Assembly: GCF_001605895.1 (NCBI RefSeq)
Contig: NZ_LUAW01000029.1
Span: forward strand, 12-54,761
Direction: 5' to 3'
Source of the DNA: Acinetobacter pragensis
GTDB taxonomy: Bacteria > Pseudomonadota > Gammaproteobacteria > Pseudomonadales > Moraxellaceae
Length of the DNA stretch: 54,750 bases
A program made the translations under genes and the position numbers. Positions 46,900 through 54,750 of the stretch are shown here, piece after piece (position 1 is the first letter of the stretch; every line of letters begins with the position of its first letter). The notes under the pieces are model-generated. The model saw only the letters and a list, made by a program, of their open reading frames with translations. It did not search any database and was not told the origin of the DNA.

Positions 46900-48138
46900 A
46901 TGAGTATTGTAAAAATTGAAAATGTACGTGTCTTAGACCCCATTCAGCAAACAGACGGTGTGCAGACGGTTTATATCGAAAACGGCAAGCTGGTGGCCGA
47001 ATCGGCTCAGACCACCGAAACTATTGACGGCCAAGGCTTATGGCTGATGCCAACCATGGTGGATTTGTGCGCGCGTATGCGTGAACCGGGCCAGCAGCAG
47101 CATGGAACACTGAAATCCGAAGGGAAGGCAGCCCGTGCAAACGGTATTTTGCACGTGTTTACGCCGCCGGACTCTAAGCCGATTGTTCAGGACAATGGCG
47201 CTCTGATTCATGGTTTAGTAGAAAAAGCCATGCTGGACGGCGGAATTTATTTGCAGGTGATTGGCGCACAGACTCAAGGTTTGAAAGGCAATCAGCCCTC
47301 AAATATGGCGGGTTTGAAAAAAGGCGGCTGTACCGCAGTATCAAATGCCAATGCGCCGTTTGCCGATGATGACGTGGTCATCCGCACATTGGAATATGCA
47401 GCTGGCTTAGACATGACTGTGGTGTTTTATGCAGAAGAGCCGCAAATTGCCAAAGACGGCTGTGTGCATGAAGGCTTTGTTGCATCGCGTCAGGGCTTGC
47501 CGATGATTCCAGCTTTGGCTGAAACGGTCGCTATTGCCAAGTACCTGCTGATGATTGAAGCCACAAAAGTGCGCGCTCACTTTGGATTGCTGTCTTGCGG
47601 CGCTTCAGTGGAGCTGATTAAACAGGCAAAAGCGAAAGGCTTGCCAGTGACATGCGATGTTGCCATGCATCAGCTGCATTTAACTGATCAATTGATTGAC
47701 GGCTTTAACTCCTTGGCGCATGTCCGTCCGCCATTGCGTTCTGAACAAGACAAGCAGCTGCTGCGTCAGGGGCTGAAAGATGGCGTGATTGATGCGATTA
47801 CAACTCATCATGAGCCGTTAAGCAGTTCTGCAAAAATGGCACCATTTGCAGAAACCCTGCCGGGCTTTACGGCGTTTGACACATTTGTGCCGTTTGGTGT
47901 GCAATTGATTAATGAAGGCCTGTTTGAACCGCTGGAATGGGTTGGAAAAGTGACGGTTGCCCCTGCGAAGGCCGCCAATATGTATGAGCGCTGGCTCAAA
48001 GAAGCTGGCTGGGTTTTGGTGAATCCAGCAATTGAATGGACACTGAACAAAGACAGTATTGTTTCAAATGGTAAAAACACCCCGCTGATCAACCAAACTG
48101 TCCGCGGTAAGGCCATTCAAACATTTACAGCTGAATAA
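46900..48138 (+). CDS. pyrC': Inactive dihydroorotase homologue PyrC' (ATCase partner)
   Basis: A 412-residue amidohydrolase-fold protein. The metal site is degraded: the usual DxHxHxR motif reads DLCARMREPG, so both histidines are missing. A later HIS-type ligand appears as LLSCGAS, and the catalytic Asp region reads ITTHHEPLS. In Pseudomonas such PyrC' proteins have no dihydroorotase activity but form the dodecameric ATCase with PyrB. The 9-base gap after pyrB supports that role here. A true dihydroorotase should be elsewhere in the genome. A terminator follows. Confidence 0.93.
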   Translation: MSIVKIENVRVLDPIQQTDGVQTVYIENGKLVAESAQTTETIDGQGLWLMPTMVDLCARMREPGQQQHGTLKSEGKAARANGILHVFTPPDSKPIVQDNGALIHGLVEKAMLDGGIYLQVIGAQTQGLKGNQPSNMAGLKKGGCTAVSNANAPFADDDVVIRTLEYAAGLDMTVVFYAEEPQIAKDGCVHEGFVASRQGLPMIPALAETVAIAKYLLMIEATKVRAHFGLLSCGASVELIKQAKAKGLPVTCDVAMHQLHLTDQLIDGFNSLAHVRPPLRSEQDKQLLRQGLKDGVIDAITTHHEPLSSSAKMAPFAETLPGFTAFDTFVPFGVQLINEGLFEPLEWVGKVTVAPAKAANMYERWLKEAGWVLVNPAIEWTLNKDSIVSNGKNTPLINQTVRGKAIQTFTAE

Positions 48139-48156
48139 TTAAAAAATTCAATGCAT

Positions 48157-48184
48157 TAAAAGCCAGCGTCAGCTGGCTTTTTTG
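48157..48184 (+). terminator. Terminator of pyrB-pyrC'
   Basis: AAAAGCCAGC / GCTGGCTTTT with a short loop and T-run. Confidence 0.9.
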
Positions 48185-48310
48185 TATGTGCAATGTGCTT
48201 ATTGAGGCAATACAATTAATTACAGAACCGTAGTTCTTTCGGCATAAACTGTTCAATAAACAAGCAAAACACAAGATGAAGAATAAGATCAACAGCAAAG
48301 GACAAAGCCA

Positions 48311-49774
48311 ATGACCGATAACTTAATTGATTTATTGAAACAGCAAGTCTCCGCAATTGTGCTGGAGGGAGACAGCACTTTTCTTTCGGAAAAAAATACA
48401 GCACTCAGTCATTTCTATCCGATATTGCTGAGTATTTTAAAAGGCAAACCGGGTTTAATTGATGCTTTGAAGAATCAGTTGAATCCGCGGCTGAATGATT
48501 TATTTGAAACAAATCCCGCATTAAAACATCAATTCTTAGACAATATACGCGGCGCGGCGCCAGCGCCTGAAATTGAGAACACACTGTCCAAATCTATTCT
48601 TCCCGCACTGGGCATTTTGGAAAATCAGGCAGGCTCTTCTGATGCAGATGCGATTGTGCATTTAATTGATACACAGCAAAGCGCGGTGCAGAGTGCATTG
48701 CCGGCTTGGGCTGCTGGAATTCTGGCAGCTTTGGGAATCAATACTGCAATGGGCCAAACGGTTCATCAGGCGCCCGAAATTGCGGAACCTGCGGCGGTAC
48801 AGGAAAAAAAATCCAATTCATGGCTGCCTATTCTGGCCATTGTTATTCTGGCGCTGCTGGCATTGTTCTGGTTTAAATCCTGTTCAGATAAAAACAAGGT
48901 GGAAGAAACTGCCCCGCCAGTGCAAAGCGCAGCTGCACAGCCGGCATCTTTGCAATTAAGCACGAATGAAAAAGGCCAACTGGTCAGTTGTCAGGTTTAT
49001 GTAAATAACAGCAGTTATATTGATATTCTGCAGCAGCAAGTGAAGCAGATTTTCAATAGCCCAACGGGTTGCGGCGCTTCAGCTGAGGCCAGTTACCATA
49101 CAGAATTTATTGATCAGGATGCGATTCCTTCTGTACTTAAATTGGTTCAAGGAACGCCAAATGTGGCCTTAAACTGGGTGGGTGATCAGCTGTCCATTCA
49201 ATCTTCAAACCCGCAGGATGCAGACCGTTTAGCCGCTGAAATTAAAAAACTTGCGAAAAACATGAATATTATGGTGCAAAAACCTGCAGACGTCAGTACG
49301 ACGGTAAACAACAGCATTACGGATGCGCAAAAGGCGCTGTCCAGTATTGACCCAGATCAGGTTCAGGCATTGGATGTTGCGACTGCGCTGAATATGCAGA
49401 TTATTAATTTTGCGACCGCTTCATCTGAAATTCCTGAAGTGAATAAATCAATTCTGGATCAGGCGGCGGCACTCATGCAGCGCGCAAAACAAGTTGAATT
49501 GACTGTGACCGGGCATACGGATGCAACAGGCAATGCAGAGGCCAATAAAAAATTGTCGCAGTCACGCGCTCAGGCGGTGGTGGATTATTTAATCAGTAAA
49601 GGAGTCGATCCAGCGCAATTGCAGGCAGTTGGCATGGGGCAGGAAAAACCGGTTGCAGACAACGCAACAGAAGAAGGCCAATTTAAAAACCGCCGGATTG
49701 AGTTTGAAGTTTTGAATAAAGATACTGGCGTTGTGCGTAAAGTAGATGAAGAAGGGGTGAAAAAGCAGCCTTAA
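48311..49774 (+). CDS. OmpA-like protein with cytoplasmic DUF937-like domain and membrane anchor
   Basis: A 487-residue protein without a signal peptide. Residues 1-165 are a helical domain resembling DUF937 (NLIDLLKQQVSAIV, HFYPILLSILKG, ALPAWAAGILAALG). One membrane helix follows at about 172-190 (SWLPILAIVILALLALFWF). Residues 215-325 resemble paired BON-type folds. Residues 365-470 are an OmpA peptidoglycan-binding domain: VTGHTDATGNAEANKKLSQSR and a late FKNRRIEFEV. So the N-terminus is probably cytoplasmic and the C-terminus binds the cell wall in the periplasm. AAAGGA precedes the ATG. Confidence 0.85.
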   Translation: MTDNLIDLLKQQVSAIVLEGDSTFLSEKNTALSHFYPILLSILKGKPGLIDALKNQLNPRLNDLFETNPALKHQFLDNIRGAAPAPEIENTLSKSILPALGILENQAGSSDADAIVHLIDTQQSAVQSALPAWAAGILAALGINTAMGQTVHQAPEIAEPAAVQEKKSNSWLPILAIVILALLALFWFKSCSDKNKVEETAPPVQSAAAQPASLQLSTNEKGQLVSCQVYVNNSSYIDILQQQVKQIFNSPTGCGASAEASYHTEFIDQDAIPSVLKLVQGTPNVALNWVGDQLSIQSSNPQDADRLAAEIKKLAKNMNIMVQKPADVSTTVNNSITDAQKALSSIDPDQVQALDVATALNMQIINFATASSEIPEVNKSILDQAAALMQRAKQVELTVTGHTDATGNAEANKKLSQSRAQAVVDYLISKGVDPAQLQAVGMGQEKPVADNATEEGQFKNRRIEFEVLNKDTGVVRKVDEEGVKKQP

Positions 49775-49807
49775 TATTTTACAGTTGCCGAATCATCGCT
49801 GAATCAT

Positions 49808-49840
49808 AAAAATCCCTGCACAGGCTGCAGGGATTTTTTT
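49808..49840 (+). terminator. Terminator after the OmpA-like gene
   Basis: AATCCCTGCA / TGCAGGGATT with a 5-base loop and a T-run. Confidence 0.9.
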
Positions 49841-49918
49841 GTACAGAAAATAATGGTCAAGTTGATTATTTTTTGATTAAATACGCAAAAAATTTATAAC
49901 AGGGTATATGGTTTAAAA

Positions 49919-50962
49919 ATGATGAATAAAAAATTAATGATTGGCCTCATATGCGGAACAGCAATGCTTTCAGGCTGCGACTATTTTAAAAATAAAAAAG
50001 ATCAAGCCAGCGTAGAAGAGCCGAAGGCCCAGCAAGTGACAGATTTCAGCTGTACGGCCCCGGCTAATGTTAAGCAAATTCAGGACTATCTTAAAGAAGA
50101 GTATTTGAAAGACTTAGATCAGCGCTTGCGCCAGTCATCCTTCGAGTCGGATCAGGCTTTATTGGATAAAATCCGCAAGAACATTCAGTTTGAAATTACT
50201 CATATCAGCACAAAAACAGAAAATCCTGCACAGGCTAAAACATTAGACTGCAGCAGTTTGGTCACAGCAATTTTGCCGAATGGCCTGCAAAAGCGTGCGG
50301 AAAATGCATTTATGGATGCGCCGTGTGATGAATGTGAGCGCGAAGACACTGATCATACAATGACTCTGCAAGATTACTTAGGCGGTTCATTTAGCAGCCT
50401 GACCTTAAAGAATGACCGCTTGAATGGCATTGATTTTATTTATCATATTGATAAGTCTGACAAAGATGAAATCAGCATGACTATAGAAAATCATTCGGTG
50501 ATTAGCCAGTCTGCATATTTGACCGAACTGGCGGTGCAGTATGCTTCCTATATGAAAGCCAATGAGAAAAATAAAGAATATTCTAAGAAAGATGATGAAC
50601 AGCATGCTGCGCAGATGGAATTGGCGCAAAAAGCTTTGGATGTACGTCAGAAAGAAATTGATGGTGAGCAAAAAGCTGCAGTTGAGCAATTGAATATGAC
50701 ATGGGACCATTTCTCTGCAGAACAGAAAACCTCCTTGCAGCAAGATCAGTCGGATTGGTTTGAAAAACGGGATGTGGACTGTAAAGTGCTGTCGCAAAAA
50801 AGCGTACATCAGATGGATGAAAAAGAGTTAGAGACTTACCAAAAGAAATCTGACTATTGGAATGATGAGATGTATGCGCAAAATCAGGCAATTCAATACA
50901 GCAAATGCTTTATCCAAAAAACTAAAGAGCGTACTGTTTATTTAAATAACGTGTTCAACTAA
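49919..50962 (+). CDS. LprI-like lipoprotein
   Basis: A 347-residue lipoprotein with lipobox AMLSGC, so it should be anchored in the outer or inner membrane, facing the periplasm. The C-terminal part (about 255-345) follows the LprI/DUF1311 pattern: LNMTWDHFSAEQKTSLQQ, then WFEKRDVDC, a later Cys in YSKCFIQKTKERTVYL; the paired cysteines are typical. LprI of Mycobacterium inhibits lysozyme, but this role is not proven for distant relatives. The N-terminal 200 residues are unassigned and hold a CDECERED pair of cysteines. ATG 49922 is an equal start. Confidence 0.75.
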   Translation: MMNKKLMIGLICGTAMLSGCDYFKNKKDQASVEEPKAQQVTDFSCTAPANVKQIQDYLKEEYLKDLDQRLRQSSFESDQALLDKIRKNIQFEITHISTKTENPAQAKTLDCSSLVTAILPNGLQKRAENAFMDAPCDECEREDTDHTMTLQDYLGGSFSSLTLKNDRLNGIDFIYHIDKSDKDEISMTIENHSVISQSAYLTELAVQYASYMKANEKNKEYSKKDDEQHAAQMELAQKALDVRQKEIDGEQKAAVEQLNMTWDHFSAEQKTSLQQDQSDWFEKRDVDCKVLSQKSVHQMDEKELETYQKKSDYWNDEMYAQNQAIQYSKCFIQKTKERTVYLNNVFN

Positions 50963-51019
50963 AAATCATGATGACTGCTTCTTGTAAACGCAAATAGACA
51001 GCAATCAACAGAATTAGAT

Positions 51020-51047
51020 AAAGGACGAATTGATTCGTCCTTTTTTT
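51020..51047 (+). terminator. Terminator after the LprI-like gene
   Basis: AAGGACGAAT / ATTCGTCCTT with a minimal loop and seven T residues. Confidence 0.9.
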
Positions 51048-51088
51048 ATAGGCATGCTTAAGCATTATTGGCGACATGCAGCAGGATT

Positions 51089-51874
51089 ATGCGGATCAGT
51101 TTTATTGGTGCAGGGCGGGTAGCGCATCATTTAGCGAAAGCTTTGCAGGCGCGGCATCAGATTGTTCAAATTTACAGCCGAACATACGAACATGCAGACG
51201 TGTTGGCGCAGGCGGCAGGCGCTGAAGCTGCATATTCATTCAGTGCTTTGAAGTCAGAGATTGATTTGCTGATTATTGCTGTCAGCGACAGCGCAATTGC
51301 TGATGTCATTCAGGCGGTACATCCGTATTTGCCTAATACCTTGATTGTGCATACATCAGGCAGTACCGGCATATCAAAACTGACGCAAGCTCATGCCAGA
51401 GCCGGTGTGCTGTATCCATTGCAGACCTTTAGCTTAGAACGTGAAATAGACTGGACGCAAACGCCGCTATTTATAGAGGCCGCAGAGCCTCAAGACTTGA
51501 TGATGTTAAGCACGCTGGCTTCTGAGCTCAGTCAGCGGGTATATCCATATAGCTCGGCACAGCGTTTAAGTTTGCATTTAGCCGCGGTCTATGCCTGCAA
51601 TTTTGCCAACTATTGCTATGACATGGCAAAACAGATTGTTGATGAACAGCAAGTCGACTTCAGCCTGCTGTACCCGCTCATGCTGGAAACTGCGCAAAAA
51701 GCGGCGGCGGCAGACCCCAAAACAATGCAGACTGGCCCAGCTATGCGCGGCGATCAGAATATTATTGCCATGCATACGCTTATGCTTGAACAGGCCAATC
51801 GGCCGGACTTAAAGCAAGTTTATGCGCTGTTAAGCGAACAGATTTTACAGCGGCATCAGCCAGAGCAAATCTAG
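51089..51874 (+). CDS. Rossmann-like / DUF2520 domain protein
   Basis: A 261-residue protein. The N-terminal NAD(P)-type fold starts RISFIGAGRVAHHLAKAL, with IIAVSDSAI after the fourth strand. The C-terminal DUF2520 helical domain includes LHLAAVYACNFANYCYDMA and TGPAMRGDQ. It resembles pyrroline-carboxylate or ketopantoate reductase-like oxidoreductases; substrate unknown. I choose ATG 51089, where the Rossmann strand begins; a TTG seven codons upstream is possible, and neither has ideal ribosome spacing. A methyltransferase gene follows 56 bases later. Confidence 0.82.
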   Translation: MRISFIGAGRVAHHLAKALQARHQIVQIYSRTYEHADVLAQAAGAEAAYSFSALKSEIDLLIIAVSDSAIADVIQAVHPYLPNTLIVHTSGSTGISKLTQAHARAGVLYPLQTFSLEREIDWTQTPLFIEAAEPQDLMMLSTLASELSQRVYPYSSAQRLSLHLAAVYACNFANYCYDMAKQIVDEQQVDFSLLYPLMLETAQKAAAADPKTMQTGPAMRGDQNIIAMHTLMLEQANRPDLKQVYALLSEQILQRHQPEQI

Positions 51875-51930
51875 CGATCGCGGCAAGCGGTCCGGTTTAT
51901 TTATGTGTTGATAACTCAGGGAGCATCATT

Positions 51931-52602
51931 ATGGCAAAGGATTTTAATAGTCAGCAGGTTGTGGATAGCTATGACCTACACATCCGAAAATTAATACCGG
52001 GCTATGAAATTGTTCATCAGCAGATTTTAGCTATTATGAAAGCGCATTTATCTGCAAGGGCGAATGTGCTGATTATTGGCGCTGGAACAGGGTATGAACT
52101 GGGGTATCTGCTGCAGGCTTTTCCAGAGTGCCGGTTTACAGTCACTGAGCTGTCTGAACCTATGCTGAACAAAGCGCGCAGCTATGCGGCGCCGTGGAAT
52201 AACCCGCCGCGTGTTGAATTTGTCTTGGGGCAGCACAATGCGCTTTCCGAACAGGGCAATTTTGATGCGGTACTTTCCATACTGGTGACGCACTTCGTTC
52301 CTCCTGCGCAAAAACTGGATTTTTTGCAGGGTGCGCAGCAATGCTTAAAGCCTGATGGAATTTTTCTGACATTTGATTTAATGCAGTTTCATGATTGGCA
52401 AGAGGCCAGCGCTTTAAAGCAGCTGTGTGAAATGAATGGTTTGGCAGAAAAGCAAACACAGGCCATGCTGGAGCGAATGGCCGAGGATTTTTTCCCTTTG
52501 AATGAATCTACTACGCGAAATGTACTGCAGGCTGCTGGTTTTAGAAAAATTGAATGCTTTACGCAAATTTTATGCTATCAAGGATTTATTGCTACGAAGT
52601 GA
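51931..52602 (+). CDS. Class I SAM-dependent methyltransferase
   Basis: A 223-residue methyltransferase. Motif I is VLIIGAGTGYELGYLLQAF, followed by the acidic strand FTVTELSEPML and motif IV-like FDAVLSILVTHFV. LKPDGIFLTFDL is the post-motif strand. No substrate-specific family is recognised. GGGAG lies upstream of the ATG. Cytoplasmic. It is probably transcribed with the DUF2520 gene. Confidence 0.85.
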   Translation: MAKDFNSQQVVDSYDLHIRKLIPGYEIVHQQILAIMKAHLSARANVLIIGAGTGYELGYLLQAFPECRFTVTELSEPMLNKARSYAAPWNNPPRVEFVLGQHNALSEQGNFDAVLSILVTHFVPPAQKLDFLQGAQQCLKPDGIFLTFDLMQFHDWQEASALKQLCEMNGLAEKQTQAMLERMAEDFFPLNESTTRNVLQAAGFRKIECFTQILCYQGFIATK

Positions 52603-52825
52603 TTTAGTCCTGCTGCATCGTATGTGCATCACGCTATAACTTAAAAGAAGTGCTGAAAGCAATGACAGAAATAGTTTGAGATTTTTTTTGGGAATGCACT
52701 GATTGGCTGTCATTACAGGCCATTTAAAGAATTTAAGAAAAATTAATTAGAGCAGCGATACAGCAGATGGCTGATTTATGTTATTAAAAGAATAGGTTTG
52801 AACAAAAAAAATAAAGGAAAACAAA

Positions 52826-54439
52826 ATGCAAAAGGAATTCGATTATATTGTCATTGGCGGCGGCAGTGCGGGCTGCGTTTTGGCCAGCAGGCTAACAGAA
52901 GATCCGAATATATCTGTATGCCTTTTAGAAGCGGGCGGTCAGGGTGACAGCTGGACAGTGAATATTCCAGCAGCCTGTGTAATTAGTTTGCCGACGAAAA
53001 TCAATAACTGGGCTTTTGAAACGGTGCCTCAAGCAGGGCTGAATGGCCGCAAGGGCTATCAGCCGCGCGGGAAATGTTTGGGCGGTTCATCCAGTATCAA
53101 TGCCATGATTTATATTCGCGGCAACCGTGCCGATTACGATCATTGGGCCTCACTAGGCAATGCAGGCTGGTCTTATCAAGACGTATTGCCGTATTTTATT
53201 AAATCGGAAAATAATAGCCGGATTCAGAATGAGTACCATGGCAACGCAGGGCCGCTTTCAGTCAGTGATGTGCAGTCAGATAGTCCAATTCATCAGCATT
53301 ATATTGATGCGGCTAAAGAGCAAGGCTATGCCATCTTGGATGATTTTAATGGAGAAGAACAGGAAGGTCTCGGGGTTTATCAGGTTACGCATATTAATGG
53401 GGAACGCTGCAGCGTAGCCCGCGGGTATTTATTTCCGCATTTGAACCGCCCGAATTTAACGGTATTAACGTACGCCTTGACGCATAAAATTTTAATTGAA
53501 AATAAAATAGCCACAGGTGTAGAAGTACAGCATGCAGGGCAGCTCAAACAGCTGCATGCGCGTAAAGAAGTGCTGCTCTGTGCAGGCGCCATTCAATCAC
53601 CGCAAATTTTAATGCTGTCAGGTGTCGGCGATCAGGATGAATTAGCTTCACACCAAATAGAAGTGAAGCACCATTTGCCGGGAGTCGGGAAGAATTTTCA
53701 CGATCATCCGGATTTTATTTTTGGCTATAGCGTAAAAGAAACTGAAGGAACTTTCGGCATTTCGCTGTCCGGTTCTCTGGACATGCTGAAACAGGTTAAA
53801 CGCTACCGCAAAGAACGGCGAGGTATGATTGCATCCAATTTTGCAGAATGCGGCGGTTTTTTAAAAACCGACCCAGCCTTGGACATACCGAATTTACAGC
53901 TGCATTTTGTGATGGCGCTGGTTGATGATCATGCGCGTAAATTTCATGCCAGCCATGGTTTGTCCTGCCATGTCTGTCTGCTGAATCCGCGCAGCAGAGG
54001 CAGCATACAGTTAAGCGGCAGCAAAATTTCTGATCCTTTAAGAATCGATCCTAACTTTTTAGGGGATGAGCGGGACTTGGAGGATTTGGTTCAGGGTTTT
54101 AAAATAACGCGAAAACTCATGCAGTCGCCTTCATTATCCCGCTTATATAAAGCGGATCTATTTACTGCGCAGGTGCAGACCGATGATGATATCCGCAGTA
54201 TTTTAAGAGCGCGTGCAGATACGGTATATCACCCTGTCGGCAGCTGTAAAATGGGGATAGATGACATGTCTGTGGTTGATCCGGAACTGAAGGTATATGG
54301 CATCGGCCATTTGCGGGTAATAGATGCCTCTATCATGCCGGCTGTCGTCAATGGCAATACCAATGCGCCGGTGGTGATGATTGCTGAAAAAGCGGCAGAT
54401 ATGATCCGGCAAAGCCGAATTTATAAAGATGTGGCTTAA
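52826..54439 (+). CDS. GMC family oxidoreductase (choline dehydrogenase-like)
   Basis: A 537-residue FAD-dependent alcohol dehydrogenase. The dinucleotide motif is FDYIVIGGGSAGCVLASRL at the N-terminus, followed by GMC signature 1 RGKCLGGSSSINAMIYIRG (about 85-103). Signature 2 lies in GAIQSPQILMLSGVG. The C-terminal catalytic pair is YHPVGSCKMG (His) and VVNGNTNAPVVMIAEKAADM (Asn-containing). The family oxidises choline and other primary alcohols. AAAGGAAA precedes the ATG. An aldehyde dehydrogenase fragment follows 76 bases later, so an alcohol-to-acid pair may once have stood here. Confidence 0.92.
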   Translation: MQKEFDYIVIGGGSAGCVLASRLTEDPNISVCLLEAGGQGDSWTVNIPAACVISLPTKINNWAFETVPQAGLNGRKGYQPRGKCLGGSSSINAMIYIRGNRADYDHWASLGNAGWSYQDVLPYFIKSENNSRIQNEYHGNAGPLSVSDVQSDSPIHQHYIDAAKEQGYAILDDFNGEEQEGLGVYQVTHINGERCSVARGYLFPHLNRPNLTVLTYALTHKILIENKIATGVEVQHAGQLKQLHARKEVLLCAGAIQSPQILMLSGVGDQDELASHQIEVKHHLPGVGKNFHDHPDFIFGYSVKETEGTFGISLSGSLDMLKQVKRYRKERRGMIASNFAECGGFLKTDPALDIPNLQLHFVMALVDDHARKFHASHGLSCHVCLLNPRSRGSIQLSGSKISDPLRIDPNFLGDERDLEDLVQGFKITRKLMQSPSLSRLYKADLFTAQVQTDDDIRSILRARADTVYHPVGSCKMGIDDMSVVDPELKVYGIGHLRVIDASIMPAVVNGNTNAPVVMIAEKAADMIRQSRIYKDVA

Positions 54440-54515
54440 TCTGATAAGAAATTGTACTGACAGCATATTAAAATTCATCTATTTTTCAAAGATAAAGTGA
54501 ATAAAGGAAAAATAT

Positions 54516-54668
54516 ATGACCATGGAACAGCAGCCAATGCCAGAAAATAATAGCGGCTTAGAACAGCTTTTTGAGCAGCAAAAGCAGGCGTTTAAAGCGT
54601 GCAGTTTTCCAAGCTATGAACAGCGAAAACAGCATTTGCAGGCGCTTTACGATCAAAAACGCCTTTAG
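54516..54668 (+). pseudogene. Truncated aldehyde dehydrogenase (coniferyl aldehyde dehydrogenase-like), 5' fragment
   Basis: Fifty codons, MTMEQQPMPENN through LEQLFEQQKQAFKA and YEQRKQHLQALYDQ, look like the first helix region of coniferyl-aldehyde-dehydrogenase-type enzymes, with TAAAGGAAAAA before the ATG. The frame then ends at TAG (54666-54668), right where family members continue. Sequence from about 54660 on no longer looks like this family in any frame, and CTGAG-AA-CTCAG appears there. This suggests a broken gene or an insertion boundary, but the window ends 82 bases later. Confidence 0.6.
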
Positions 54669-54750
54669 ACTCTGAGAACTCAGTATCAAGATTTAACTGG
54701 GTTTGTTCAGAAATTTTCCATGCTAATTGTGGTGCAATGTAATAATGCTG

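Overview
The window looks like a stretch of Acinetobacter chromosome (Moraxellaceae, Gammaproteobacteria). The evidence is the AT-leaning composition, a Vfr-type Crp, a pyrB gene paired with a metal-site-defective dihydroorotase homologue, HrpA, RlmKL and ClpB of usual proteobacterial length, and many lipoproteins with standard lipoboxes. All assignments come from reading the sequence and recalling family motifs; no database was searched. No rRNA, tRNA, CRISPR array, complete insertion sequence or phage module was seen.

Regions. (1) 1-3742: peroxide defence genes ahpF (cut by the left edge) and ahpC flank a DUF1653 protein, an O-methyltransferase, a KTSC protein and an exported amide hydrolase. 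(2) 4116-17412: a mostly co-directional block of hrpA, a FabH-like synthase with a lipid acyltransferase, a PcfJ-like protein, a Pif1-like helicase, a voltage-gated-type potassium channel, metR with a MetR box, and a GAF-GGDEF cyclase. (3) 17648-33119: the main accessory region. It holds RidA, DUF1028, a LysR regulator, an ArgE-like M20 hydrolase, a fused permease-ATPase of the polar amino acid ABC family, two paralogous binding lipoproteins, two PhyH-type dioxygenases, a class II aldolase, a porin, a TauD/TfdA dioxygenase, a flavin monooxygenase and glutathione-dependent formaldehyde dehydrogenase. (4) 33389-42315: tehB, an OsmC protein divergent from crp, an aldo-keto reductase, clpB behind a clear sigma-32 promoter, a DUF945 protein and a small exported protein. 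(5) 42367-54750: rlmKL, a long gap with strong hairpins, pyrB-pyrC', an OmpA-like inner-membrane-anchored protein, an LprI-like lipoprotein, a DUF2520 protein, a methyltransferase, a GMC oxidoreductase, and the 5' fragment of an aldehyde dehydrogenase that stops after 50 codons.

How they may work together. Region 3 reads as an uptake-and-catabolism set for an amino-acid-like, probably N-substituted compound. The porin and the two binding proteins feed one fused ABC transporter. The oxygenases and the monooxygenase oxidise the substrate, and FrmA would clear formaldehyde if N-methyl groups are removed. The M20 hydrolase, RidA and aldolase fit later hydrolysis, imine clearance and carbon-carbon cleavage. 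The substrate cannot be read from sequence, and this is the best candidate here for an undescribed system. The rest is mainly housekeeping, with local points of interest: paired cis signals (MetR box, heat-shock promoter), a possible structured RNA at 44721-44829, and the broken gene at the right edge.
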